A stretch of 64,000 nucleotides of DNA from Achromobacter sp. UMC46. GTDB lineage: Bacteria; Pseudomonadota; Gammaproteobacteria; Burkholderiales; Burkholderiaceae_B. Each line of letters opens with the position of its first letter. The first letter of the stretch is position 1. Made by a program: the position numbers and the translations under genes. The notes under the pieces are model-generated. The model saw only the letters and a list, made by a program, of their open reading frames with translations. It was not told the DNA's origin and did no database searches. Shown in pieces: positions 25,823-34,530 of this stretch. The DNA is taken from contig NZ_LZZS01000031.1 of the NCBI RefSeq assembly GCF_014170335.1, positions 62,001 through 126,000 on the forward strand, in the 5' to 3' direction.

Positions 25823-25853
25823 TTGGCCTGGGGATAACCCGCAGGGGTATAAT
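25823..25853 (+). promoter_or_regulatory. Candidate hemA promoter
   Basis: A consensus TATAAT at 25848-25853 with TTGGCC at 25823-25828 (19-nt spacing). Predicted start is about 88 nt before the hemA ATG, leaving a leader with no obvious ribosome binding site close to the ATG. Confidence 0.6.
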
Positions 25854-25948
25854 CTTTAACGGTCTGCTGTTACGGCGAGGCGCATTTCGCAGGTTTGCCT
25901 TCTTTCGCGTAACGCATTGTTCTTGGTGGCAGTTCTTCACGCTAACTC

Positions 25949-27223
25949 ATGTCGGTAGCTGTCCTTGCCTTCGGTCTGAATCACACGTCCGCGCCGGTTT
26001 CGGTCCGCGAACGCGTGTCCATGCCCGTCGATCTGGTCAAGCCCGCGCTGGAAGGCCTGCGTTCGGCGTTTGGCGGCTCGGTCCGCGAAGCCGCCATCCT
26101 GTCCACCTGTAACCGCACCGAAATCTACTGCGCCGCTGACGGCCACGTCGCCGATCAACTGCCCGCCTGGCTGGCTGAACACAACCGCCTGGACGCCGGC
26201 ACGCTGCGCCCGCACCTGTACCGCCATCATCAAGACGATGCCGTCCGCCACGCTTTCCGCGTGGCCAGCGGCCTGGATTCCATGGTGCTGGGCGAAACCC
26301 AGATCGTGGGGCAGATGAAGGACGCCGTGCGCGCCGCCGGCGAAGCCGGATCGCTGGGCACCTTGCTGCATCAGATGTTCCAGCGCACCTTCTCGGTCGC
26401 CAAGGAAGTGCGGTCGCAAACCGCCATCGGCGCGCAATCCGTTTCCATGGCCGCCGCCGCCGTCCGCCTGGCCGAACGCGTGTTCGGCAATCTGGACCAG
26501 GCCCGCACGCTGTTCATCGGCGCGGGCGAAATGATCGAATTGTGCGCCACGCATTTCGCCGCGCAGCGCCCGCGCAGCATGGTCGTGGCCAACCGCACGG
26601 CCGAGCGCGCCGAAATCCTGGCCAACCGCTTTTCGGCCAGCACCATGAAACTGTCGGACCTGACCGAGCGGCTGTCGGAATTCGACGTCATCGTGTCCTG
26701 TACGGCAAGCTCCCTGCCCATCCTCGGGTTGGGGATGGTGGAACGGGCCACGCGCCTGCGCCGCCACCGCCCGATGGTCATGATCGACCTGGCCGTGCCG
26801 CGCGACATCGAACCCGAAGTGGGCCGCCTGGACGACGTCTACCTGTACTCGGTGGACGACCTGGGCCGCCTGGTGCAGACCGGCACCGACGCGCGCCGCG
26901 CCGCCGTCGTGCAGGCCGAAGCCATCATCGAAACCCGCGTCCAGGGCTTCATGCACTGGATGCAGTCCCGCGAAGTGGTGCCCGTCATCCGCGACCTGCA
27001 CCAGGCCGCCGAAGACGTCCGCGCCGCTGAACTGGAACGCGCGCGCCGCCTGCTGGCGCGTGGCGAATCGCCCGAAGCCGTGCTTGAGCAACTGGCGCAC
27101 GGCCTGACGCAGAAATACCTGCACGGCCCGCTGGCGGCGTTGAACCGCAGCGAAGGCGACGAGCGCAAGCAGCTGCTTGCGTGGATGCCGCGCCTGTTCC
27201 CCGGCCGCGACTCCCGCCGTTAG
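25949..27223 (+). CDS. hemA: Glutamyl-tRNA reductase
   Basis: First enzyme of the C5 tetrapyrrole pathway: NADPH reduces Glu-tRNA(Glu) to glutamate-1-semialdehyde. 424 residues, full length. The N-terminus has [16 protein letters not shown] and the catalytic cysteine is Cys54 in [12 protein letters not shown]. The nucleotide-binding domain has [21 protein letters not shown], and the C-terminal dimerisation helix contains [12 protein letters not shown]. It heads the hemA-prfA-prmC group; no strong Shine-Dalgarno is seen before ATG 25949. Confidence 0.98.
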   Translation: MSVAVLAFGLNHTSAPVSVRERVSMPVDLVKPALEGLRSAFGGSVREAAILSTCNRTEIYCAADGHVADQLPAWLAEHNRLDAGTLRPHLYRHHQDDAVRHAFRVASGLDSMVLGETQIVGQMKDAVRAAGEAGSLGTLLHQMFQRTFSVAKEVRSQTAIGAQSVSMAAAAVRLAERVFGNLDQARTLFIGAGEMIELCATHFAAQRPRSMVVANRTAERAEILANRFSASTMKLSDLTERLSEFDVIVSCTASSLPILGLGMVERATRLRRHRPMVMIDLAVPRDIEPEVGRLDDVYLYSVDDLGRLVQTGTDARRAAVVQAEAIIETRVQGFMHWMQSREVVPVIRDLHQAAEDVRAAELERARRLLARGESPEAVLEQLAHGLTQKYLHGPLAALNRSEGDERKQLLAWMPRLFPGRDSRR

Positions 27224-27307
27224 CGAATCTGTCCCACGTCCCGCCTCCTGGCGGGCGTTCGTCTTGTGGGCGCCCGCTATTCCTGTCTTCTCTTTGGTCA
27301 TTCCCCC

Positions 27308-28390
27308 ATGAAATCTTCCATGCGCAGCCGGCTGGAGCATCTGTGTCACCGCCTGACCGAGGTGGACGCATTGCTCGCCCAGCCGGAAACCGCGTCCGAT
27401 ATGGACCGTTTTCGCAAGCTTTCGCGCGAACGCGCCGAGCTGGAGCCCGTGGTCGAGGCCTTCACCGCCTTTGCCCGTACCGAGGAAGACCTGGCGACGG
27501 CCCAGGAAATGCTGTCCGACCCCGACTTGAAGGCTATGGCCGAAGACGAGATCAAATCGGGCCGCGGCAAGCTGGAAGGCCTGGAAAGCGCGCTGCAGCT
27601 GTTGCTGCTGCCGCGCGATCCCAATGACGGCCGCAGCGTGTTCCTGGAAATCCGCGCGGGCACGGGCGGCGACGAAAGTGCGCTGTTCTCCGGCGACCTG
27701 TTGCGCATGTACACGCGCTACGCGGAAGCACGCGGCTGGCGCGTCGAGCTGATGTCGGAAAGCGCGTCGGAACTGGGCGGCTACAAGGAAGTGATCGCGC
27801 GCATCGACGGCGACGGCGCCTATGGCCGCCTGAAGTTCGAATCCGGCGCGCACCGCGTGCAGCGCGTGCCCGCCACCGAAGCGCAGGGCCGCATCCACAC
27901 GTCGGCCTGCACCGTGGCCGTCATGGCGGAAGCCGACGCGATGTCGGAAATCGTCATCAATCCGAGCGACCTGCGCATCGACACGTTCCGCGCCAGCGGC
28001 GCCGGCGGCCAGCACATCAACAAGACCGATTCGGCAGTTCGCATCACCCACTTGCCGACCGGGCTGGTGGTGGAATGCCAGGACGACCGGTCGCAGCACC
28101 GCAACAAGGACAAGGCCATGCAGGTGCTGGCCGCGCGCCTGAAAGACAAGGAAACCCGCGAACGGCAAAGCAAGGAAGCCGCCGAGCGCAAGAGCCTGAT
28201 CGGCACGGGCGACCGCTCCGAGCGCATCCGCACCTATAACTTCCCGCAGGGCCGCGTGACGGACCACCGCATCAACCTGACGCTGTACAAGCTGCAGCAG
28301 ATCATGGAAGGCGATCTGGAAGAACTGACCGGCGCGCTGATCGCCGAACACCAGGCCGAGCAGCTGGCGGCGCTGGGCGACGACATCTGA
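27308..28390 (+). CDS. prfA: Peptide chain release factor 1
   Basis: 360 residues, recognises UAA and UAG at the ribosomal A site. The codon-recognition PxT motif is PAT at residues 188-190 ([16 protein letters not shown]), distinguishing RF1 from RF2. The peptidyl-tRNA hydrolysis motif GGQ is near residues 233-235 in [22 protein letters not shown] 27308 ([12 protein letters not shown]) is chosen over an upstream in-frame start that adds an unrelated stretch. It follows hemA by 84 nt and is followed 8 nt later by its methyltransferase gene. Confidence 0.98.
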   Translation: MKSSMRSRLEHLCHRLTEVDALLAQPETASDMDRFRKLSRERAELEPVVEAFTAFARTEEDLATAQEMLSDPDLKAMAEDEIKSGRGKLEGLESALQLLLLPRDPNDGRSVFLEIRAGTGGDESALFSGDLLRMYTRYAEARGWRVELMSESASELGGYKEVIARIDGDGAYGRLKFESGAHRVQRVPATEAQGRIHTSACTVAVMAEADAMSEIVINPSDLRIDTFRASGAGGQHINKTDSAVRITHLPTGLVVECQDDRSQHRNKDKAMQVLAARLKDKETRERQSKEAAERKSLIGTGDRSERIRTYNFPQGRVTDHRINLTLYKLQQIMEGDLEELTGALIAEHQAEQLAALGDDI

Positions 28391-28398
28391 GGCGCGCC

Positions 28399-29232
28399 AT
28401 GACAACGCCTCAGCTGAACAGCCTGCTGGCCGACGCCCGGCTGCCGCGCCTGGAAGTGCGGATGCTGCTGGAGCACGTGCTGGGCAAGCCGCGCGCATGG
28501 CTGCTGGCGCATGACACCGATCCGCTGGATCCGCAGGTGGCGGCGGCCTACGAGGCGCTGCTGGCGCGGCGCCTGGCGGGCGAGCCCATGGCCTATCTGC
28601 TGGGCCACCGTGAGTTCATGGGCCACCGGTTCCGCGTGACGCCCGATGTGCTGATCCCGCGCCCCGATACCGAGGTGCTGGTGGAAACCGCGCTGGAATG
28701 CGTGGCCGGCGTGGCGGGCCCCGCCGTGCTGGACCTGGGCACGGGCAGCGGCGCCATCGCGATCTCGATCGCGCTGGCCCGCCGCGATGCGCGGGTAATG
28801 GCCTCGGATGTCAGCGCCGCGGCGCTGGCGGTCGCCGCCGGCAACGCCTGGGAGCTGACCGCGTCGGTGCGCTTCGTGGAAGGCAGCTGGTACGGCGCCG
28901 TGCCCGCGGGCGAAGGCTTCGACCTGATCGTGTCGAATCCGCCCTATGTGGCCAGCGACGATCCGCACCTGGACCAGGGCGACCTGCGTTTCGAGCCGCG
29001 CGGCGCGCTGACCGACGGCGCGGGCGGCCTGGAAGACCTGGGCCGCATCGTGGCAGGGGCCGGCCGGCATCTGAAACCCGGCGGTTCGTTGTGGATGGAG
29101 CACGGCTGGGACCAGGCGCAGGCGGTGCGCGCCCTGTTGGCCGAGGCCGGCTTCGAGGACGTGCGCAGCCGCCAGGACCTGGCCGGGATCGAGCGGATCT
29201 CGGGCGGGCGCTGGCGGGCCACCGGGCGTTGA
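28399..29232 (+). CDS. prmC: Release factor glutamine methyltransferase
   Basis: Methylates the glutamine of the GGQ motif of RF1/RF2 using S-adenosylmethionine. 277 residues: N-terminal helical domain (LLADARLPRLEVRMLLEHVLG), SAM-binding AVLDLGTGSGAIAISIAL, and the catalytic NPPY in IVSNPPYVASDDPHL near residue 180. Translation follows prfA by 8 nt, so substrate and modifying enzyme are made together. Confidence 0.97.
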   Translation: MTTPQLNSLLADARLPRLEVRMLLEHVLGKPRAWLLAHDTDPLDPQVAAAYEALLARRLAGEPMAYLLGHREFMGHRFRVTPDVLIPRPDTEVLVETALECVAGVAGPAVLDLGTGSGAIAISIALARRDARVMASDVSAAALAVAAGNAWELTASVRFVEGSWYGAVPAGEGFDLIVSNPPYVASDDPHLDQGDLRFEPRGALTDGAGGLEDLGRIVAGAGRHLKPGGSLWMEHGWDQAQAVRALLAEAGFEDVRSRQDLAGIERISGGRWRATGR

Positions 29233-29333
29233 TCCGCCCGGCTTGTTACAGATTCTGCCCCTGAATTCCCGGCATAGGCCGGCGCCGCATCCGGGTAATC
29301 CGGGCGGTTTCCCCGGCTGTACCTATAATTGGC

Positions 29334-29339
29334 GTATTC
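29334..29339 (+). promoter_or_regulatory. Candidate -10 of the grxD promoter
   Basis: Consensus TATAAT 26 nt before the grxD ATG, in the 132-bp gap after prmC. A good -35 is not evident. It suggests grxD-ubiX is transcribed separately from hemA-prfA-prmC. Confidence 0.5.
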
Positions 29340-29364
29340 CGTTATGCCTGTCCAAGAGACCACC

Positions 29365-29691
29365 ATGAGCGACGTTCAAGAATTCATCCGCGAAACCGTG
29401 ACCCAGCACCCCGTCGTGCTGTTCATGAAGGGCACCGCCCAATTCCCGCAATGCGGCTTCTCCGGCAAGGCCATCCAGATCCTGAAGGGCTGTGGCGTGA
29501 AGAAGCTGGTGACCGTCAACGTGCTGGAAGACGACGAAGTCCGCCAGGGCATCAAGGAATTCTCCAGCTGGCCCACCATCCCGCAGTTGTACGTGGCGGG
29601 CGAGTTCATCGGCGGCTCGGACATCATGAACGAGATGAACGAATCCGGTGAACTGAAGACGCTGCTGGAGCAATCCGGCGCCACGGCCTAA
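29365..29691 (+). CDS. grxD: Monothiol glutaredoxin, Grx4 family
   Basis: 108-residue monothiol glutaredoxin that carries or delivers [2Fe-2S] clusters. The CGFS active site is at Cys30 ([21 protein letters not shown]), followed by [24 protein letters not shown], the glutathione-binding TIPQ and GGSD motifs. ATG 29365 matches the family N-terminus [12 protein letters not shown]. Seven nt separate it from ubiX. Confidence 0.97.
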   Translation: MSDVQEFIRETVTQHPVVLFMKGTAQFPQCGFSGKAIQILKGCGVKKLVTVNVLEDDEVRQGIKEFSSWPTIPQLYVAGEFIGGSDIMNEMNESGELKTLLEQSGATA

Positions 29692-29698
29692 GCCGCCC

Positions 29699-30262
29699 AT
29701 GCGGCGACTGGTCATCGGCATCACGGGCGCCACCGGCGCGCTCTACGCGGTGCGCATGCTGCAAGCGCTGCGCGGCGTGGACGATGTCGAGACACACCTT
29801 GTCGTGTCGGCGTCCGGCGTGTTGAACATCAAGCATGAATTGGATGTCAGCCGCCACGACATCTACGCGCTGGCCGACCACGTGCACGCCGTGCGCGACG
29901 TGGGCGCCACGCTGGCCAGCGGCGCGTTCCAGACGGCGGGCATGGTGATCGTGCCCTGCTCGATGCGCACGCTGGCGGCCGTGGCCCACGGACTGTCCGA
30001 CAACCTCATCACCCGCGCCGCCGACGTCACCTTGAAGGAACGCCGGCGCCTGGTGCTGATGGTGCGCGAAACGCCCTTCAATCTGGCGCACCTGCGCAAC
30101 ATGACGGCCGTCACTGAAATGGGCGGCATCGTGTTCCCGCCGCTGCCCGCCTTCTACCACCGGCCTTCCTCCATCGAAGAGATGGTGGACCACACGGTGG
30201 CGCGCGTGCTCGAACTATTCGACATCGTCGTGCCCGGCCCGCACTGGGAAGGCATGAAGTAG
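29699..30262 (+). CDS. ubiX: Flavin prenyltransferase UbiX
   Basis: 187 residues; prenylates FMN to make the cofactor used by UbiD-type decarboxylases in ubiquinone synthesis and aromatic acid degradation. Start RRLVIGITGATGALYAVRMLQAL and internal IVPCSMRTLAAVAHGLSDNLITRAADVTLKERRRLVLMVRETPFNLAHLRNM match the family, as does PAFYHRPSSIEEMVDH. No UbiD gene is in the window. Confidence 0.97.
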   Translation: MRRLVIGITGATGALYAVRMLQALRGVDDVETHLVVSASGVLNIKHELDVSRHDIYALADHVHAVRDVGATLASGAFQTAGMVIVPCSMRTLAAVAHGLSDNLITRAADVTLKERRRLVLMVRETPFNLAHLRNMTAVTEMGGIVFPPLPAFYHRPSSIEEMVDHTVARVLELFDIVVPGPHWEGMK

Positions 30263-30278
30263 GGATCCCGCGGGATCC
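30263..30278. other. Perfect 16-bp palindrome between convergent genes
   Basis: GGATCCCGCGGGATCC begins immediately after the ubiX stop and lies 24 bp before the end of the convergent SDR gene. As RNA it could form a 6-bp hairpin with a CGCG loop on either strand, but there is no T run. It may be a weak bidirectional terminator. Confidence 0.4.
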
Positions 30279-30302
30279 GTGCCGCGCCTGGCGGCTTGGC
30301 CG

Positions 30303-31118
30303 TCAGGCGTATTTCCCGGTCAAGCCGCCATCCACGAGCAGTTCGGTGCCCGTGATGTAGGACGCCTCGTCCGAAGCCAGAAACGCCACTGCCTTTGCGA
30401 CTTCCCAAGGCGTGCCCATGCGGCCCATCGGCACCTGCTTGTCGCGCGCGGCAAGCGCCGCTTGAAGGTCGTCGGGATCGAACATGCGCGCGACATTCCG
30501 CGCCACGCGCGGCGTGTCGATCAGGCCGGGGATCACGGTGTTCACCCGGATGCCGTCGGCGGCGTATTGCTGCGCCGCCATGCGTGCGAAATGGATCACC
30601 GCGGCCTTGCTGACGCTGTAGGCCAGATGCGGATAGCCGGTGTACCGGATGCCGGCGATCGACGACACCATGACGATCGCGCCGCCGCCTTGTGCGCGCA
30701 TCAGCGGCGCCAGCAGGCGGATCGCGATCAGCAGGCTGGTCACGTTCACCTGCTGGATGCGGTCCCAGTCTTCCAGCGAGATATCTTCCGGCCCGCCCAC
30801 CTTGCCGATGCCGGCGTTGGCCTGCAGGATGTCGATGCGCCCGTAGCGGCGCAGCGCGGCATCCACCGCCGCCTGCATCGCGTCGGGATCGGCCACGTCC
30901 GCCTCTACCGGCAGGGCGCTGCCGCCGGCCAGCTCCACTTCATGCGCGGCGTCTTCCGCCGCGGCCAGATGGGCGTCCAGCGCCACGACGGCCGCGCCTT
31001 GCCGCGCCAGCGTCACGCAGCTGGCGCGGCCGATGCTCCAGCCGGCGGCCGACGCGCCGGCACCGGCCACCAACGCGACCTTGCCCGCCAGCCGCGTGTC
31101 GGTGCCGGCCGCCGTCAT
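30303..31118 (-). CDS. SDR-family oxidoreductase
   Basis: 271-residue short-chain dehydrogenase with C-terminal TGTELLVDGGLTGKYA. The NAD(P) loop is an extended variant, VALVAGAGASAAGWSIGRASC, rather than TGxxxGxG. Catalytic serine is in MVSSIAGIRYTG and the Tyr/Lys pair in AYSVSKAAV. ATG 31118 overlaps the stop of the citryl-CoA-lyase-like gene (ATGA). It likely oxidises or reduces a hydroxy/keto intermediate of this operon's CoA-ester pathway; substrate unknown. Confidence 0.9.
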   Translation of the reverse strand: MTAAGTDTRLAGKVALVAGAGASAAGWSIGRASCVTLARQGAAVVALDAHLAAAEDAAHEVELAGGSALPVEADVADPDAMQAAVDAALRRYGRIDILQANAGIGKVGGPEDISLEDWDRIQQVNVTSLLIAIRLLAPLMRAQGGGAIVMVSSIAGIRYTGYPHLAYSVSKAAVIHFARMAAQQYAADGIRVNTVIPGLIDTPRVARNVARMFDPDDLQAALAARDKQVPMGRMGTPWEVAKAVAFLASDEASYITGTELLVDGGLTGKYA

Positions 31119-31906
31119 GCGGATTCCCCGCCGTCCTGTTGATGCGTCTTTCCCTTGCCCACGTAGGGGATGGCGTGGTCGATGGTTTCCCATATGTAGC
31201 GGCCCGACGGGCTTTGCTGTTCTTCCGCCACGTGCGACACCAGGCCGGCCGCGCGCGAGATCACGGCGAACCCGCGCATCAGGTCGGTCGGCACGCCGAT
31301 CTCGCTGAGCAGCGCCGCCACCGCGCCCGTGGCATTGATGGTGATGTGCTTGCCATAGGTCTCGTCCACGGCCGCGGCCAGCAGGCGTAGCGCCTTCACC
31401 GACGCGCCGTCCAGGTCCGGCTCGGCCTCGGCCAGCGCCAGCAGCTTGATCGAACGCGGGTCGTCGGGCTTGTGCAGGTGGTGGCCGAAGCCCGGCAGTG
31501 CGCGGCGCTGTTCGCGGAACTCGCGCGCGATGGCCAGCGCTTCCGTCCGGCCGTCCGCCGCCTGCTTGATGCGGTCCAGCAAGCGCGAGCAGTTCTCCAT
31601 GGTGCCGACGAACTGGCTGCCCACCGCCATCAGGCCCGAGGCCACCGCGCCTTGCAGGTTTTCCGGCGCGCTCATGTAGATCAGGCGCGTCGCGATGGCG
31701 CTGGGCGTCATGCCGTGTTCCATCAAGGTCACCAGCACGGCGTCGACGATGCGCATGTCCACCGGGCGCGCGTCGCGGCCCAGGATCTGCATGATCATGA
31801 CTTCGGTGAAGGTCTTCTTGCCGATCAGGTCTTCGACCAGATCGACGTCGCGGTACGACATCCCGGTCAGGTGATGGGCGCACAGGCGGGTTTCGGGCGG
31901 GTTCAT
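31115..31906 (-). CDS. Citryl-CoA lyase / citrate synthase-related protein
   Basis: 263 residues, much shorter than citrate synthase (about 430), matching the citryl-CoA-lyase-like group that works on CoA esters without the large-domain N-terminus. The conserved histidine motif is GFGHHLHKPDDPRSIKLL. The segment where citrate synthase has its catalytic aspartate (NVDFYSG) reads INATGAVAALL, so that aspartate is not evident. It sits between an acyl-CoA synthetase and an SDR with ATGA overlaps on both sides. Activation by the synthetase and carbon-carbon cleavage here is an inference. Confidence 0.82.
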   Translation of the reverse strand: MNPPETRLCAHHLTGMSYRDVDLVEDLIGKKTFTEVMIMQILGRDARPVDMRIVDAVLVTLMEHGMTPSAIATRLIYMSAPENLQGAVASGLMAVGSQFVGTMENCSRLLDRIKQAADGRTEALAIAREFREQRRALPGFGHHLHKPDDPRSIKLLALAEAEPDLDGASVKALRLLAAAVDETYGKHITINATGAVAALLSEIGVPTDLMRGFAVISRAAGLVSHVAEEQQSPSGRYIWETIDHAIPYVGKGKTHQQDGGESA

Positions 31907-33408
31907 GGCGTCTCCTTTTGCGCGGCGTCGCGCACGGCGTTCTTCAGGACCTTGCCGACGCTGGAGCGCGGCAGGCTGTCATGGATATGGAATTGCTTGG
32001 GGGTTGCCACCGGGCCCAGCAAGGCGCGCACGTGGGCCTTGAGCGTATCGGCGTCGGCTTGCGCGCCGGGGTGGAACTGCACCGCGGCGTGGACGGCTTC
32101 GCCCCACTTGTCGTCGGGCAGACCGAAGACCGAGCATTCGTACACGGCGGGGTGCGAGGACAACGCGTTCTCGACATCCACGGGATAGACGTTGAAGCCG
32201 CCGGTGATGATGACGTCGCGCAGGCGGTCCTTCAGGAACAGGTAGCCGCGCGCGTCGATCAGGCCCGTGTCGCCCGTGTGCAGCCAGCCGTCGACCAGCG
32301 TTTCGGCGGTCTTCTCCGGCAGGCGCCAATAGCCCGTCATCGTCAGGTCGCCGTGCACCACGACTTCGCCGATTTCACCGCGCGGCAACAGCGCGCCGTC
32401 CGGGCCCATGATGGCGACGTCGGACAGCCAGGTCGCGCGGCCCACCGAGGCGCGGTTCTGCGGCGCCTCAAGGTCCGCCGGCCGCAGCACGGTGGCGATC
32501 TGCGGCGCCTCGGTCTGGCCGTAGGTGGTGCCCAGCACGGGGCCGAAGAAATCGCGCGCGCGGTCGATCTTTTCGGGCGGCATCGGCGCGCCGCCGTAGA
32601 TCAGGTTGCGCAAGGCGGGGAAGTCCGCGCGCGACACGCCTTCCTGCGCCATGATCATGTAGATCAGCGTGGGCGGCATGAAGCTCAGCGTGCCGCCGCG
32701 CTCGCGGAATGCCGCGGTGATGGTGGCCGGGGTGACGCTGTCCAGCAGCAGATGCGCGCCGCCGCAGGCCAGCACGGGCAACAGGTAGGTGCCCGTGCCG
32801 TGCGTGATGGGGGCGGACACCACGTAGCGGTCGTCGCGGGTCAGCGCCCAGCTGGCGATCTGGTTGATGATGCCGGCGTTCCACGCGCGGTAGGGCTGCA
32901 TCACGCCCTTGGGCAGGCCGGTCGTGCCGCCGGTGAACTTGATGGCTTGCGTGGCGTCGCGGGACAGCGCGTGGCGCACCGGTTCCTGGCCGGCGTATTG
33001 CCGCAGCAAGGCGTCCAGGCGCAGGCCGTCGTGCCCGTCTTCCAGATGGATGCGCGCGCTGTCAGATGGCGGCGCCAAGGGGTCTCCGGCGTGGTCGACG
33101 ATGACGATGGAGGGTTCGGTGGCGTCCAGGATGCGCCCGATCTCCCGCGCGGTGCTGCGGTAGTTGAGCGGCACCCAGACCTTGCCGCTGGCCAGCACGG
33201 CCAGCAGCGCCAATATGTGCCGCGCCGAGTTGCCGGCGCAGATGGCGACGCGGGTCTGCGGTTCGGGGTCCAGGCCTTGCAGCGCGGCCGCCAACGCCCG
33301 CGTGTCGGCCGCCAGCCGCGCATAGGTGACGGCGCCTTCCGGGCCGTCCAGCGCGACGCGCTCGGGATACTGTTCTGCCGCGCGGAAAAAGAAATCGATC
33401 GGGTACAC
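31903..33408 (-). CDS. AMP-dependent acyl-CoA synthetase
   Basis: 501-residue ANL-superfamily ligase making an acyl-CoA from a carboxylic acid, ATP and CoA. Motifs: IKFTGGTTGLPKGVMQPYRAW (P-loop), LGTTYGQTEAPQIATVL (A5), GWLHTGDTGLIDARGYLFLKDRLRDVIITGGFNVYPVDVENAL (A7-A8 hinge) and the catalytic lysine in RSSVGKVLKNAVRDA. The start is GTG at 33408. Its acid substrate is probably brought in by the Bug receptor encoded just upstream. Confidence 0.93.
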   Translation of the reverse strand: MYPIDFFFRAAEQYPERVALDGPEGAVTYARLAADTRALAAALQGLDPEPQTRVAICAGNSARHILALLAVLASGKVWVPLNYRSTAREIGRILDATEPSIVIVDHAGDPLAPPSDSARIHLEDGHDGLRLDALLRQYAGQEPVRHALSRDATQAIKFTGGTTGLPKGVMQPYRAWNAGIINQIASWALTRDDRYVVSAPITHGTGTYLLPVLACGGAHLLLDSVTPATITAAFRERGGTLSFMPPTLIYMIMAQEGVSRADFPALRNLIYGGAPMPPEKIDRARDFFGPVLGTTYGQTEAPQIATVLRPADLEAPQNRASVGRATWLSDVAIMGPDGALLPRGEIGEVVVHGDLTMTGYWRLPEKTAETLVDGWLHTGDTGLIDARGYLFLKDRLRDVIITGGFNVYPVDVENALSSHPAVYECSVFGLPDDKWGEAVHAAVQFHPGAQADADTLKAHVRALLGPVATPKQFHIHDSLPRSSVGKVLKNAVRDAAQKETP

Positions 33409-33435
33409 CCTGTGCTCCTTGTGGTGTCAACGGGC

Positions 33436-34425
33436 CTAGTTGGCCTTGATGTCGGCGCGTTTGACGACGGCGCCCCATTTGCTGATTTCGCTGTCGATCT
33501 TCTTGGCGAAGGTGTCAGGCGTATTGGGCTGGGCGGGCGCGTAGAAACCGGACTGCTGGTAGGACGCCTGCAACGCCGGGCTGGCCAGCGCCTGGTTCAG
33601 CGCTTCGTTCAGGCGGGCGATGACGGGGGCGGGCGTGCCGGCAGGCGCCACCAGGCCGAACCACGACTCCACGTCGAAGCCGGGCAGGCCGGATTCGGCC
33701 AGCGTGGGCACGTCCGGGGTGGCCGGCAGCCGCTGGGGCGACGTGACGCCGATGGCGCGCAGCTTGCCGGCCTGCACGTGCGGCAGCGACGACGGCAGGT
33801 TGTCGAACATGGAATCCACCTGGCCGCCCAGCAGGTCGGCCACGGCGGGGCCGCTGCCCCGGTACGGCACGTGCAGGATGTCGGTGCCCGTTTCCATCTT
33901 GAACAGTTCGCACGACAGGTGGATGGACGAGCCGCTGCCGGAGGATGCGCACGTCAGCTTGCCGGGGTTCTTCTTGGCGTAGGCGATGTATTCCTGCACG
34001 GTCTTGACCGGCACCTTCGGATTGACGACCAGGATGTTGGGGATGGTCGCCACCAGGCCGACGGGCTTGAAGTCCTTGATGAAGTCGTAGTTCAGCTGGC
34101 TGTACAGCGAGCGGTTGATCGTGTTGGCGATGGAGCCCATATACAGCGTGTAGCCGTCGGGCGCGGCGCGCGAGACGATTTCGGCGCCGATGTTGCTGTT
34201 GGCGCCGGTCTTGTTCTCGACCACGAACGTCTGGCCCAGCGCTTCCGACAGCGACTTGGCCATCAGCCGCGCGACGATGTCCGTGGCGCCGCCCGCGGCA
34301 TAGCCGACGACAAGCGTCACGGGCCGTTCGGGATAGGGCTTGGCCGCCAGGGCCGGGGGGGTGACGGCCAGCGCGCCGCCCAGGGCCGCCGCCAAGGCGG
34401 CCAACCGACTGATGAGTGTCTTCAT
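33436..34425 (-). CDS. Bug/TctC-family periplasmic solute receptor
   Basis: 329 residues with signal peptide (AALAAALGGALAVTPPALAAKPYPERPVTLVVGYAAGGATD). Family segments VENKTGANSNIGAEIVSRAAPDGYTLYMG and PYRGSGPAVADLLGGQVDSMFDNLPSSLPHV are clear. ATG 34425 follows GGAGACAAC. First gene of the operon with acyl-CoA synthetase, lyase-like and SDR genes; divergent from an IclR regulator. No membrane TctA/TctB genes follow. Confidence 0.93.
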   Translation of the reverse strand: MKTLISRLAALAAALGGALAVTPPALAAKPYPERPVTLVVGYAAGGATDIVARLMAKSLSEALGQTFVVENKTGANSNIGAEIVSRAAPDGYTLYMGSIANTINRSLYSQLNYDFIKDFKPVGLVATIPNILVVNPKVPVKTVQEYIAYAKKNPGKLTCASSGSGSSIHLSCELFKMETGTDILHVPYRGSGPAVADLLGGQVDSMFDNLPSSLPHVQAGKLRAIGVTSPQRLPATPDVPTLAESGLPGFDVESWFGLVAPAGTPAPVIARLNEALNQALASPALQASYQQSGFYAPAQPNTPDTFAKKIDSEISKWGAVVKRADIKAN

Positions 34426-34450
34426 TGTTGTCTCCGTCCTGTTTTGTCTA

Positions 34451-34463
34451 ATATTTGGACAGA
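34451..34463. promoter_or_regulatory. Operator half of an inverted pair (IclR region, left)
   Basis: ATATTTGGACAGA, the reverse complement of TCTGTCCAAATAT, 25 bp before the Bug receptor start. It matches, inverted and with one base fewer, the element at 34517-34530. It is probably a binding site of the adjacent IclR regulator. Confidence 0.6.
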
Positions 34464-34516
34464 TCTTTGTCTGCCCGATTTCATATTGGGCTTTGATAGG
34501 GCCGTCATCAACGCAA

Positions 34517-34530
34517 TCTGTCCAAAATAT
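34517..34530. promoter_or_regulatory. Operator half of an inverted pair (IclR region, right)
   Basis: TCTGTCCAAAATAT, partner of the site at 34451. Its last two bases are the first two of the regulator's ATG start codon, and no ribosome binding site precedes that ATG. Autorepression by direct blocking, or a leaderless mRNA, is possible. Confidence 0.6.

Noticed and set aside
25937-28498. 853-residue antisense frame over hemA and prfA
   Set aside because: Opposite two unmistakable housekeeping genes; composition (HVVQR-type) is typical of antisense shadows in high-GC genomes.
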